A stretch of DNA of 64,000 nt from Paenibacillus ginsengarvi. GTDB taxonomy: Bacteria; Bacillota; Bacilli; Paenibacillales; NBRC-103111. Position 1 is the first letter of the stretch, and each line of letters starts with the position of its first letter. Positions 16,331 through 25,105 of the stretch are shown piece after piece. Location: contig NZ_RBAH01000025.1 of the NCBI RefSeq assembly GCF_003626695.1, positions 1 to 64,000 on the forward strand, given 5' to 3'. The position numbers and the translations under genes are program-made. The notes under the pieces were generated by a model that saw only the letters and a list, made by a program, of their open reading frames with translations, was not told the origin of the DNA and made no database searches.

Positions 16331-17275
16331 TTGTCGGCAAGAAAAGGATATATGGCATTATTGATAGCGGCCGCAGCCGCTATCATTTTTGCGATTACAA
16401 GAGTTGAGAATTGGGGAATCTTCTGCCTGCTCGTGCTCGCGCTCACCTTGATCGGCGTGCGCAAGGATGCGAAGGCGATATCGTGGGCGCATTTTTTGCC
16501 GCTGGGGCTGGTCATGCTGTTTCTGTTTTATTTGATCTATCATTACGCCAACCCGATGTGGCATCGCGTGATCGGCTACCAGACGGAAAACCTCCGGCAC
16601 ATCTTCAACTGGAATAAGTCGTTCAATGCAATTCCGCTGAACGACGCTCCGTTTTTCCGTTTGTGGCAGCCGGACTGGCTGACAGCGTTTTTCAGATGGG
16701 TGTATAACTACGGCTTTGCCTTATCGTACTGGGTATGCGTCATCCGCGCCTTCTTCACGAAGGATGTGCAAAAGTTCGGCCGCTACTCGCTCGCCGGCTA
16801 CTTGCTGCAGGTGCCGCTAATACTGCCGTTCTACAATTTGATCCTGCTCCAGGAAGTGTGGTACGTGCAAGGGACGCCGGACCTGCTCGCCCGCGATTTG
16901 ACGCCGGAGCAGCAATTTGCGACCGCGCTCAACTGCTTTCCGAGCATGCATACGTCGATCGCCTTCGCCGGCTTCCTGCTCGTCATACGCGAGAAAAGCT
17001 TGTGGTATCGCTGGTGGGTCGGCTCCTACTGCATTCTTATTATCATCTCGACGATGTACTTAAACATTCACTGGATCATCGACGTATTGGCCGGCATGGC
17101 GTTCGCTTACGGATGCGTGAAGCTCGCCGACTGGATCGTAGGAACGTCCGGTTACGCCGCCTTTGCCCGCTCGTTCGAAGCGCTCGGCGGGCATTTGCAG
17201 CGGCGGATTACCGGCACGGGCGCACGGCAAGCTTCCGCAAGCCGCGACGCGAAGCAAAACTCGCTGGGCGGCTGA
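16331..17275 (+). CDS. PAP2-superfamily membrane phosphatase or transferase (Aur1/Ipt1-like)
   Basis: A 314-residue integral membrane protein with about six to seven hydrophobic segments. The phosphatase motifs are CFPSMHTS near residue 203 and YLNIHWIIDVLAG near 244, each with the catalytic His. The wording is that of the PAP2_3 (inositolphosphotransferase-like) branch rather than classical UppP/PgpB. It probably acts on lipid phosphates at the outer face. The start is TTG 16331 (GAGGGGGAACGAGGG before it) or ATG 16352 (AAAAGGA before it). The gene is monocistronic and ends at a strong terminator. Confidence 0.85.
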   Translation: MSARKGYMALLIAAAAAIIFAITRVENWGIFCLLVLALTLIGVRKDAKAISWAHFLPLGLVMLFLFYLIYHYANPMWHRVIGYQTENLRHIFNWNKSFNAIPLNDAPFFRLWQPDWLTAFFRWVYNYGFALSYWVCVIRAFFTKDVQKFGRYSLAGYLLQVPLILPFYNLILLQEVWYVQGTPDLLARDLTPEQQFATALNCFPSMHTSIAFAGFLLVIREKSLWYRWWVGSYCILIIISTMYLNIHWIIDVLAGMAFAYGCVKLADWIVGTSGYAAFARSFEALGGHLQRRITGTGARQASASRDAKQNSLGG

Positions 17276-17293
17276 GGCCGTCGACACCCAAGC

Positions 17294-17336
17294 AAAACCG
17301 GCCGTTCGGGTTCCTTCAACCCGGCCGGCCGGTTTT
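17294..17336 (+). terminator. Terminator after the PAP2 gene
   Basis: AAAACCGGCC pairs with GGCCGGTTTT, with an inner GGGTT/AACCC stem, followed by CGTTTCG. It is symmetric enough to act on both strands. Confidence 0.85.
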
Positions 17337-17424
17337 CGTTTCGTTAATTCGTATACTCGTACCCGTCCTTGAAACGCGTCGCCCATTCGAACGAAGCGCG
17401 TGAAGAGGCGAGCGCCTGGGAGGT

Positions 17425-17600
17425 CTATGTTTTCGAATACCCGTCCGTCCCGTTGCCGATCACGCACTGGTGCTGCCCCTGCACTGTCAGCACAACAGTA
17501 GCGGCGCCCAAAATCGTCTCCGTGCCCGACGGTTGCGGCGTAACGGTGTGACCCGAAGCGATGCCAACAATTGAAAGTTCCCCTGTTATCGCTCGTCTTG
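17425..17600 (-). pseudogene. Possible gene remnant (start-less open frame)
   Basis: Minus frame ending in TAG at 17425 encodes about 50 residues with normal-looking composition (IVGIASGHTVTPQPSGTE, then TVVLTVQGQHQCVIGNGTDG). No ATG, GTG or TTG with a ribosome site opens it, and upstream it runs into the dehydrogenase gene in another frame. It may be the tail of a decayed gene. I do not recognise the family and chance is possible. Confidence 0.25.
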
Positions 17601-18581
17601 CAGCACACCGCCGAGCTTTACCGGCGTTCCCTGCTCCGCTGAGACGACAGCCGCCGCAGTAGCCTCAAACGTGCGGAACGCATCCGCATAATCGGAGCGA
17701 ATCCGCGAAGTGTCGCCGGTTCGGACCGCATGCAGGAAAGCTTCGTTTTCCAGCGTATACGGATCGGCGTCACTGCTCCGGTACTCCGTCGTGCGCGCCT
17801 TGCCGATCGCCTTGAGGCTGTTGGAGCGGATCTCCATAACGCCTCCGGACGTGTACAGATCAAGGCCCGATCGGTGTCCCGCCGGCAATAGGCACGTATT
17901 GGAAATCGTCGCTACGATGCCGTTGTCCAGCTTGAGGATCACGGAGCCGACGTCGGCCACATCGGCGCCCTTGTCGATCTCGCGAATATGCCGGTAGCCG
18001 AATGCGGCATACACCTCGCGAATCTCCCCGCACAAGTAGCGGACCAGATCGACGGCGTGCGTCGACTGCTCGACGAATTGGCCGCCCGAGCCGCTTTGGC
18101 TTCTCCACCAGGGAGCGGATGGCAGCCCGCCCATCCAGTAGCCGTTCGCCATCCCGATCGTCGTCGGCTGCAGCAGCACGCGGGCTTTGTTTACGGCTTC
18201 GGAATACCTCCAGTTGTATCCCACGCACGTAACCAGCTTCTTCTCCGCTACAAGTTCGCGCACCGGCGCAATCGTCGCGGGATCGATGCCGATCGGCTTT
18301 TCCGTGAAAAAAGGGATTCCCCGCCGAGCCACGCTCATCTCGATATCGCCGTGCGCCGCAGGCGTGACGCAGATGTAGACGGCATCGAGCTTGCCGTCAT
18401 CCAGCATATGCTCCACGTTGTCGTACGCTTTGGCACCCGGCCAGTTTTGCGCCAGCCGTTCCGCGTTTTCCATTGTACGCCCGCATATGGCGACAACCGC
18501 CGTATCCTCCATTTGGGCCGCCAGCCGTCCATGCTTGGCAGCGAATCTTCCCGTTCCGATGATGCCGATTCGAAGTGTCAC
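17586..18581 (-). CDS. Gfo/Idh/MocA family NAD(P)-dependent dehydrogenase
   Basis: A 331-residue oxidoreductase. Residues 1-120 are a Rossmann fold with GIIGTGRFAAKH and the cofactor-closing TEKPIG motif near residue 94. The C-terminal domain carries the catalytic-type His in EQSTHAVDLVRYL near 170. Such enzymes oxidise hydroxyls of sugars or inositols. The start is GTG 18581 after AAGGAG. The gene stands alone without sugar transporter or kinase, so the substrate is unknown. A 20-bp-spaced direct repeat upstream (18613-18640) could be an operator. Confidence 0.9.
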   Translation of the reverse strand: MTLRIGIIGTGRFAAKHGRLAAQMEDTAVVAICGRTMENAERLAQNWPGAKAYDNVEHMLDDGKLDAVYICVTPAAHGDIEMSVARRGIPFFTEKPIGIDPATIAPVRELVAEKKLVTCVGYNWRYSEAVNKARVLLQPTTIGMANGYWMGGLPSAPWWRSQSGSGGQFVEQSTHAVDLVRYLCGEIREVYAAFGYRHIREIDKGADVADVGSVILKLDNGIVATISNTCLLPAGHRSGLDLYTSGGVMEIRSNSLKAIGKARTTEYRSSDADPYTLENEAFLHAVRTGDTSRIRSDYADAFRTFEATAAAVVSAEQGTPVKLGGVLQDER

Positions 18582-18881
18582 AGGCGATAGCTCCTTTCTT
18601 ATTTCAAGTTAGATGTTCTTATATGTAGAATAATGTTCTTTATTATGGTAGCATTTCTGCTCAGGGCCGGCAATGGCGAATCTGCATCAGGACAACCGCA
18701 CTTTTCGTCTGGACACCCGGGGAACTCGTCTGTACAATGGGAGTAGAAGGTTGTCCCGGGTATTTTATGGAGAGCCTACTACCCCAATTACAAACTTTAT
18801 CAGGCAAAAAGCGCGTGAAGCACACCGTCTTTTCCCGTCCGGGAGAAGGCGGTTATTTGTTTTTCAGAGAGGAGGCCCGCT
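18582..18881. promoter_or_regulatory. Divergent intergenic region with a spaced direct repeat
   Basis: No gene. ATGTTCTT occurs at 18613-18620 and again at 18633-18640, exactly 20 bp apart, within an AT-rich tract just upstream of the dehydrogenase gene. Repeats on one DNA face often mark a regulator site. The region also holds the leader of the DUF559-type gene. Confidence 0.4.
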
Positions 18882-19553
18882 ATGACGAATTTTGTTCAAG
18901 CTTACGAATCATTTATGAACGAACACAAGGCATTGCGAAACGGCGAACGGCTGCGACGGCTGCAAGAAGGACATGGCCACGCCGAGAAGCTGTTCCTGGA
19001 GCAAATATGGTGGCCGGCGATCGGTCATTTCCGGGATTTGCACCCGGAGTACGAGGTGAAGGATTTTAACGACGCGTCGCGATTTATCGACTTTGCCTAT
19101 ATCCGGCCTCCGTTTCGCATCGCCTTCGAAATCGACGGGTATGGGCCGCATATGCGCGATATCGATCGCTGGCGGTTCGGGGACCAGTTGATGCGGCAAA
19201 ACCAGCTCGTACTGGACGGCTGGAAAATATTCCGCTTCTCCTACGACGACATCTTCCAAAAAGGACGCCGCTGCCAGCAGCTCGTGCTGCATCTGATGGG
19301 GCGCTGGTACGGGGAGCGCGGGGAACAGACGCCGCCGCTGCTCGGCCGGGAGCTGGATATAGCCCGGCTCGCCGCAAGCTCCGTGTCGCCGATTACTCCC
19401 GCCGAGGTGGCCGGGCATTTGGGTATCCGCCCCGAGCACGCTCGTAAATGGCTGAGCCGGCTGGTCGCTGGCGGCGTGCTGCGTCCCGCGCGAGATCAAC
19501 AGCGGATTCGCGCTTACGTACTGACCGAGGCTGGCAGGCGCCTGTTCCTGTAA
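18882..19553 (+). CDS. DUF559-like nuclease-fold protein with C-terminal winged helix
   Basis: A 223-residue protein. Residues about 25-145 look like a DUF559/Vsr-type restriction-endonuclease fold: KLFLEQIWWPAIG, then FIDFAYIRPPFRIAFEIDGYGPH with an E-x-D pair, then RQNQLVLDGWKIFRFSYDDI. Residues about 165-223 resemble a winged helix (TPAEVAGHLGIRPEHARKW). The pairing suggests a DNA-directed nuclease or a nuclease-derived regulator. Whether it cuts DNA is unproven. AGAGGAGG precedes the ATG. No methylase or transposon genes adjoin it. Confidence 0.7.
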   Translation: MTNFVQAYESFMNEHKALRNGERLRRLQEGHGHAEKLFLEQIWWPAIGHFRDLHPEYEVKDFNDASRFIDFAYIRPPFRIAFEIDGYGPHMRDIDRWRFGDQLMRQNQLVLDGWKIFRFSYDDIFQKGRRCQQLVLHLMGRWYGERGEQTPPLLGRELDIARLAASSVSPITPAEVAGHLGIRPEHARKWLSRLVAGGVLRPARDQQRIRAYVLTEAGRRLFL

Positions 19554-19600
19554 CAGCAGGCAAGCGAACGGGGACACTCCGTACCCAAGGGTTAACCAGT

Positions 19601-19975
19601 AAAATAAGAGTCTTTGGGGGCCGCTAAAACGGCCCTTTCCCCACATTCCGATGAAATAGAGGACGTTTGAGGCCGCTATTACGCACCATCACCCGAAAAA
19701 CCGCGCCAAAGGCCGCATATAGCAGTCCCAAACGTACGCTATTGCCAAACAAGCCCACTCCCCGCCAAAATAGCAGCCCCAAACGTCTTCTATAACCAAA
19801 TCAAACCACTACCCACCGAATTCGTCCTCTACACGCCAAAAAATAAGAGCCTTTGGGGGCCGCTAATTACGGCCCATTTCCCCATTTCCAGCAAAATAAA
19901 AGACGTTTGGGGCCGCTATTACGCACCATCACCCGAAAAACCGCGCCAAAGGCCGCATTTAGCAGTCCCAAACGT
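19601..19975. repeat. Two tandem copies of a non-coding repeat (family B)
   Basis: Copy 1 spans 19601-19735 and copy 2 spans 19840-19975, offset 239-240 bp. The segment starting GGCCGCTATTACGCACC (19671-19735 versus 19911-19975) is identical except for one base. Each copy has inward arms GACGTTTG(A/G)GGCCGCTA and AGCAGTCCCAAACGT, so each could fold into a hairpin. A further isolated arm AGCAGCCCCAAACGTC lies at 19772-19787. No open frame is present. It resembles a miniature mobile or REP-like element. Confidence 0.8.
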
Positions 19976-20048
19976 CTCCTACCCGCCAAAAAACGCTAGC
20001 CGCTCAGCCCCAGCTCCGGCTGATCAACAATGTTTTTGGCAGCCGGGT

Positions 20049-20076
20049 TTGATTTTCTTGCCAATAACCGTATCAT
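20049..20076 (+). promoter_or_regulatory. Sigma-A promoter of the gtr operon
   Basis: TTGATT, a 16-bp spacer, then TATCAT, 40 nt before the ATG at 20116. Confidence 0.5.
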
Positions 20077-20115
20077 AGGAGTAGAGAACAAACCCCATAA
20101 AGTGAGGAAACAAGA

Positions 20116-21117
20116 ATGGATTCGCAAGCGAAAGCACCGGTGCTCGGCATCGTCGTCCCTTGTTACAACGAGGAAGAGGTGCTGCCCGAAACGATACTGC
20201 GGCTGTCGCATGTGCTGGACCGCCTGACGGAAGAGCGGCTTGCCTCCCGCAGCAGCTTTATGCTGCTCGTGGACGACGGCAGCCGAGACAAAACGTGGGA
20301 GCTGATCGAGCAGTTCCAACAATCGAATCCGCGGGTGGCGGGACTGAAGCTCGCCCGCAATGCGGGACATCAAAGCGCGCTGCTCGCGGGACTGAAGCGC
20401 GCGGCCGAAACCGTCGACTGCGCCATATCGATCGACGCCGATCTGCAGGACGATACGGAGGCGATCCGCGAGTTTATGCTCCGCTTCCGGGAAGGCTACG
20501 ACATCGTCTACGGCGTGAGGCAAAGCCGGGCAACCGACACCGCCTTCAAGCGCGGAACGGCGCAGTCGTTCTACAAGCTGATGAAAAAGCTCGGCGCCGA
20601 TATCGAGTACAACCATGCCGACTACCGTCTTATGAGCCGGCGCGCGCTTCAGCAGCTTGACCGCTTCAAAGAGGTGAATCTGTTCCTGCGCGGCATCGTG
20701 CCGCTGGTCGGCTTCAAAAGCACGCGGGTGTATTTCGACCGGCACGAAAGGTTCGCCGGGGAATCGAAATACCCGCTCAAGAAAATGCTCGCGTTCGCCT
20801 GGGACGGCATCACATCGCTCAGCGTGACACCGATTCGGCTTGTGACGCTTGCTGGCTTCGCGCTGTTCGTCATCAGTTTGCTCGCCGCGCTTTACGCGAT
20901 CATTCAGAAGCTGGCCGGCAATACCGTTTCCGGTTGGACTTCGCTCATGCTCTCGATCTGGTTCGTCGGCGGTATTCAGCTCATCAGCCTCGGGCTAATC
21001 GGCGAGTATATCGGGAAAATTTACAAGGAAGTGAAACGCCGTCCGCTTTATATCATCGAGAAGGACATCGCCGCCGAGGCCGAAACCGCGCGGAAAGCGG
21101 GGCTGGGCACATCGTGA
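20116..21117 (+). CDS. Family 2 glycosyltransferase, GtrB/DPM1-like
   Basis: A 333-residue membrane glycosyltransferase that by family precedent transfers a sugar from a nucleotide sugar to undecaprenyl phosphate on the inner membrane face. The GT-A domain (residues 1-230) shows VPCYNEEEVLPET, LVDDGSRDKTW, and the DADLQDD metal motif near residue 117. Two C-terminal TM helices lie near 245-320. It is the first of three coupled genes: its TGA stop overlaps the GTG start of gtrA. Confidence 0.92.
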   Translation: MDSQAKAPVLGIVVPCYNEEEVLPETILRLSHVLDRLTEERLASRSSFMLLVDDGSRDKTWELIEQFQQSNPRVAGLKLARNAGHQSALLAGLKRAAETVDCAISIDADLQDDTEAIREFMLRFREGYDIVYGVRQSRATDTAFKRGTAQSFYKLMKKLGADIEYNHADYRLMSRRALQQLDRFKEVNLFLRGIVPLVGFKSTRVYFDRHERFAGESKYPLKKMLAFAWDGITSLSVTPIRLVTLAGFALFVISLLAALYAIIQKLAGNTVSGWTSLMLSIWFVGGIQLISLGLIGEYIGKIYKEVKRRPLYIIEKDIAAEAETARKAGLGTS

Positions 21118-21572
21118 CGAAGCTCGCTTCCGTGCTGGACAAGTCGTTCCTCCGCTTCCTGCTCGTCGGCGTCTTCAATACGATCGTCGGCCTTGGCGTC
21201 ATCGCCCTGCTGCTTCACGTAGCCGGAATCGGCTACTGGGCGTCGACCTTTATCGGCAACGCGATCGGTGCGCTCGTCAGCTACGTGCTCAACAAAACGT
21301 TTACGTTCCGCTCGAAGGCGAAGGTAGCGGGCAGTCTGTGGAAGTTTCTGCTCGTCACGCTTGCCTGCTACGGCTTATCCTACGGACTCGGCCTCGGGCT
21401 CGGTCAGTGGCTCGCCGCCCTGTTTCCGCGTTTTCCGGACAACCGCATCCACGATGCGGCAACGCTGATCGGGACCGGCTTGTACACGGTAACCAACTAT
21501 TTGGGCCACAAATATTTCAGCTTTCGGGCGGCTCCGCCCGTTCGCAGACAGGCAGGTGAATCCTCCCCATGA
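21114..21572 (+). CDS. GtrA family membrane protein
   Basis: A 152-residue protein with four TM segments, the standard GtrA fold proposed to flip or support undecaprenyl-linked sugars. Recognisable are FLLVGVFNTIVGLGV, SYVLNKTFTFRSK and the C-terminal NYLGHKYFSFR. I use GTG 21114, which overlaps the gtrB stop as GTGA. The frame is open further upstream inside gtrB, but that part has the wrong composition. Its end overlaps the next start by 4 nt. Confidence 0.9.
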   Translation: MTKLASVLDKSFLRFLLVGVFNTIVGLGVIALLLHVAGIGYWASTFIGNAIGALVSYVLNKTFTFRSKAKVAGSLWKFLLVTLACYGLSYGLGLGLGQWLAALFPRFPDNRIHDAATLIGTGLYTVTNYLGHKYFSFRAAPPVRRQAGESSP

Positions 21573-23020
21573 AAAAGCCAGGCATCGCCTTTTGGACGAT
21601 GGCTGCGGCAGTCGTCGTTATGGTATACGTGCTGTTCCTGAAACCGATCGTCGGCATCGCCGACAACGGCGACTTTTTGCGCATCATGTCATCGGCAGGG
21701 CTGGACTACCTGGACCCGAATTTATCGTACGACGACAAATATTTCGGTTATTTCATCCGCGAATTCGCGCTTACGCCGCTCGGCATCGGCGGCTACGCCT
21801 CGACGCAAGTGCCGCTCGTCATGATCGCCACCTGGCTGAACAGGCTCGTGTACAGCGGTCATGTGTTCGATATGCGCTTTATGGCGTTCGTATACGGCGT
21901 ACTGCTGCTGCTTGCCTTCTGGGCCGCTGTGCGTTACCACCGGACGCTGCCGCTAGCCAGCAAGATTGCGCTGGCCGTACTACTCGTGTTCGTTTTCGCC
22001 GATGTAGGCTATATCGGGTACTTCAACTCGCTGTTCGGCGAGCCGGTGTCGCTCGTGTTTTTACTGTTCACCGTAGCGTTCGCTCTTGCCGCTGCTACCC
22101 GGGACAAGCCGACCAAGGCGCTGCTCGTGCTCTTTTTCCTGTCGGCGATCTTCCTAACCGGCTCGAAAATCCAGAACGCTCCCGTCGGCATCCTGCTTGC
22201 CTTGCTTGGCCTCCGTTATTTGCGGCTGCGGGACGATAAGAGCTGGCGTAGAACGGTCATCGGCTTTTCCGCCTTCCTGGCGCTCGGTTCGCTGGCTATG
22301 TACATATTCGCCCCGAAGCAGCTCAAAGAGATCAATATGTACCAGACCGTGTTTTACGGAGTCGTGAAAGATTCGCCGACGCCCGAAGCCGATCTGGAGG
22401 AGCTCGGCGTGCCGAAGGAGCTGGCGGTGCTTGCCGGAACGAACTTCTTCACCCAAGACACGCCGATTCCGCAGCGCGACCCGCGGCTGTACGAGCAGTT
22501 TTACAACCATATGAGCCACGGCAAAATCGCGCTGTTTTACTTGAAGCATCCTGGCCGCCTATTTCAAAAACTGGAAATCGCGGCGCAAAACGGGATGACG
22601 ATTCGCCCGTATTATCTAGGCACCTACGAGAAGGCGGAAGGTTTGCCGCGCGGCGCCGTTTCCGGCAAGTTCGGCTTATGGAGCGAATGGAAGCGGTCGC
22701 TGCTGCCGAATACGCTGTGGTTTCTGCTCCCGTTCTGCCTGCTCTTTTATCTCGCCTTGCTCTTCGAATGGTTGCGGGCGGATACGCTCGGCAGGCGGAT
22801 TTATGCGGAAACGTTCGCGGCGCTTGGCCTGATCGGTTTCGTTTCCTTCCTGATCCCTGTCATTGGCGACGGCGAAGCCGATCTCAGCAAGCATCTGTTT
22901 CTGTTCAACGTCGTCTTCGATATGATGTTCGTCGCCAGCCTGATCTGGATCGTGCACAAAATCGCGCTGGTACTCGGCGGCCGACAGTCCGAATATCCCC
23001 GCTTCGACAAGCGCCTGTGA
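21569..23020 (+). CDS. Polytopic membrane protein, probable GT-C type glycosyltransferase
   Basis: A 483-residue protein with about ten TM helices and a large extracellular loop (residues about 245-375). An acidic ADNGDFLRIM motif follows the first TM, the position where GT-C transferases carry catalytic acids. The position as third gene after gtrB and gtrA matches the serotype-conversion gtrA-gtrB-gtr(type) scheme, where the third protein moves the sugar from the lipid carrier onto a surface polymer. The acceptor is unknown. The ATG overlaps the gtrA stop. Confidence 0.75.
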   Translation: MKKPGIAFWTMAAAVVVMVYVLFLKPIVGIADNGDFLRIMSSAGLDYLDPNLSYDDKYFGYFIREFALTPLGIGGYASTQVPLVMIATWLNRLVYSGHVFDMRFMAFVYGVLLLLAFWAAVRYHRTLPLASKIALAVLLVFVFADVGYIGYFNSLFGEPVSLVFLLFTVAFALAAATRDKPTKALLVLFFLSAIFLTGSKIQNAPVGILLALLGLRYLRLRDDKSWRRTVIGFSAFLALGSLAMYIFAPKQLKEINMYQTVFYGVVKDSPTPEADLEELGVPKELAVLAGTNFFTQDTPIPQRDPRLYEQFYNHMSHGKIALFYLKHPGRLFQKLEIAAQNGMTIRPYYLGTYEKAEGLPRGAVSGKFGLWSEWKRSLLPNTLWFLLPFCLLFYLALLFEWLRADTLGRRIYAETFAALGLIGFVSFLIPVIGDGEADLSKHLFLFNVVFDMMFVASLIWIVHKIALVLGGRQSEYPRFDKRL

Positions 23021-23155
23021 TCGGGGACAGCCCTTCCCGAGCAACTGGATTCGGTCTTCCGCTGCGGCAGCGGCTTCGCTGAAAAAATCGCTCTTCCCTT
23101 TTACCTGCGGGGAGAGTAGACTTGGCTTATCCATACCAAAACAAATGCAAAGTAA

Positions 23156-23184
23156 ACAGGCTGTCGAGCGAGTCGACAGCCTGT
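23156..23184 (-). terminator. Terminator of the double ATPase gene
   Basis: ACAGGCTGTCGA pairs perfectly with TCGACAGCCTGT; on the minus strand TTTACTTTG follows. It lies 33 nt after the stop of the ABC ATPase. Confidence 0.85.
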
Positions 23185-23216
23185 AGCTTCATCGTATGGG
23201 ACATGTGGTCCATGCA

Positions 23217-24953
23217 TCAGGAGCCGGAAACGGCCACCCAGTGCCCTTGCTTCACCTCAATAAAGCTGGAACGCTCCAAACCGTACGGATCGGCCTTCTG
23301 CGACTCCGTATCCGGCGTAAACGTCTTCCGCGACTCCACCTGCGGATCGGGGATCGGGATCGCAGACAGCAGCGATTTCGTGTAGGCATGCTGCGGGTTT
23401 TCGTACAGTTCCTCGCTCTCGGCCAGCTCGACGATTTTGCCCTTGTACATGACAGCCACGCGGTCGCTGATATGCTTCACCATCGACAAATCGTGGGCGA
23501 TGAACAAGTAGGTGAGACCGAGCCGCTGCTGAAGCTCTTCGAGCAGCTTGACGATCTGCGACTGGATCGAAACGTCGAGCGCCGACAATGGCTCGTCGCA
23601 GACGATAAACTCCGGCTCGATGGCGAGCGTGCGGGCGATGCCGATCCGCTGCCGCTGGCCTCCCGAAAATTCGTGCGGATACCGCATCGCATGGGCGGCG
23701 CTGAGCCCGACCATCTCGAGCAGCTCCTCCACCCGCTTCTGGCGGGCCGCCTTCCCGCTTGTCATCTGATGCACGTCGAGCGCTTCGCCGATAATATCGA
23801 CGATCCGAAGCCGCGGGTTCAGCGAAGCATACGGGTCCTGGAAAATCATCTGCATATGGCGGCGCATCGTCTTCATCTCGCCGCGATTCAGCCGATTCAG
23901 CGCGATGCCCTTGAACAGCACTTCGCCTCCGGTCGGCTCGTTCAGACGCAGAATCGCCCGTCCCGTAGTCGACTTGCCGCTGCCCGATTCGCCCACGACG
24001 CCGAGCGTTTCGCCCGGACGGATGTCGAAGCTGACATCGTTGACCGCCTTGACGATCTGCCCTTTGCCGAGGTCGAAATACTGCCTCAGCGACCGGACCG
24101 TCAGCAGCGGGGACTCGCCTTCCGATCTGGCCACGAGCGGAGCGGGCTTCGGCTTTTTCTTCTCGTTCAGCCGCGGCAGCGCGTTCAGCAGCCGGATCGT
24201 GTAGGGATGCTTCGGCGCGAAGAAGATGTCTTCCGTCGTACCGGCTTCGACGATCTCGCCTTCCTTCATAACGACGACGCGATCGCACATGCCGGCCACC
24301 ACGCCGAGGTCGTGCGTGATGAGAATGATCGAGGTACCGAGCTTGCGCTGCAGCTCCTTCATCTGATGCAAAATTTGCGCCTGTATCGTTACATCCAGCG
24401 CGGTAGTCGGCTCGTCGGCGATCAAAAGCGACGGCCGGCAGGCGAGCGCGATCGCAATCATGACCCGCTGACGCATACCGCCGGAAAATTCATGGGGATA
24501 CTGCATATAGCGGGCTTCGCTGTTCGGAATGCCGACCATCCGCAGCATCTCGATCGCTTCCTTGCGCGCCTCCGACATGGACAGCTTGCGGTGCTTGATC
24601 AGGCTTTCCTCGATCTGACGGCCGATCCGCATCGTCGGATTAAGCGAAGACATCGGGTCCTGGAAAATCATCCCGATATCGCGCCCGCGAATCTGTTCCA
24701 TTTCTTGATCGGTTTTGTAAGCCAGATTTTGGCCCTGGAACAAAATCTCTCCGCCCTTCACCATCGACGGGGGAGAAGGCAACAGCCGCATGATCGAACG
24801 CGCCGTGACGCTTTTGCCGCTGCCGGACTCGCCGACAATGCCCAGCGTCTCGCCCTTGCGCACCTCAAAGCTGACCCCCCGGACGGCTTCGAACTCCTTG
24901 TCCCGGGAAAAAAACGAGACGGACAGCTGATTTACCTGCAATAACGGTTCCAT
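23217..24953 (-). CDS. Peptide/nickel-class ABC transporter ATPase, two-domain fusion
   Basis: A 578-residue protein made of two complete OppD/OppF-like ATPases (about residues 1-265 and 280-560). Each has Walker A GESGSGKS, a signature (FSGGMRQRV; FSGGQRQRIG), Walker B (LLIADEP; FIVCDEP) and the C-terminal HPYT or HAYT segment of this class. The layout is like GsiA/YejF of Gram-negatives. It is transcribed away from the permease and binding-protein genes that begin 153 nt away, and should energise that importer from the cytoplasmic face. Confidence 0.92.
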   Translation of the reverse strand: MEPLLQVNQLSVSFFSRDKEFEAVRGVSFEVRKGETLGIVGESGSGKSVTARSIMRLLPSPPSMVKGGEILFQGQNLAYKTDQEMEQIRGRDIGMIFQDPMSSLNPTMRIGRQIEESLIKHRKLSMSEARKEAIEMLRMVGIPNSEARYMQYPHEFSGGMRQRVMIAIALACRPSLLIADEPTTALDVTIQAQILHQMKELQRKLGTSIILITHDLGVVAGMCDRVVVMKEGEIVEAGTTEDIFFAPKHPYTIRLLNALPRLNEKKKPKPAPLVARSEGESPLLTVRSLRQYFDLGKGQIVKAVNDVSFDIRPGETLGVVGESGSGKSTTGRAILRLNEPTGGEVLFKGIALNRLNRGEMKTMRRHMQMIFQDPYASLNPRLRIVDIIGEALDVHQMTSGKAARQKRVEELLEMVGLSAAHAMRYPHEFSGGQRQRIGIARTLAIEPEFIVCDEPLSALDVSIQSQIVKLLEELQQRLGLTYLFIAHDLSMVKHISDRVAVMYKGKIVELAESEELYENPQHAYTKSLLSAIPIPDPQVESRKTFTPDTESQKADPYGLERSSFIEVKQGHWVAVSGS

Positions 24954-25013
24954 ATCGTCACCTGCATCTAGTAGTTAATGTAGAAACATAATTTCGCACA
25001 TTTCCGTATATAG

Positions 25014-25042
25014 TTGACTTTTTCCTACCTTCATAATAAAAT
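25014..25042 (+). promoter_or_regulatory. Sigma-A promoter of the permease/binding-protein operon
   Basis: TTGACT, a 17-bp spacer, then TAAAAT, 64 nt before GTG 25106. This is among the best promoters in the window. Confidence 0.75.
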
Positions 25043-25105
25043 CTACTATATCTATCGGAATAATGCAAATTAGAAAAACATCGCCTATATATCCATTCGG
25101 AAAGG

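Noticed and set aside
19601..19975. Repeat considered as a tRNA or T-box cluster
   Set aside because: No cloverleaf, T-loop GTTCGA or T-box AGGGTGGNACC motif is present; the arms are simple inverted repeats.
23196..24944. Long plus-strand frame across the double ATPase gene
   Set aside because: It is an antisense shadow of a perfectly recognisable ABC ATPase and has no ribosome site or protein-like composition.
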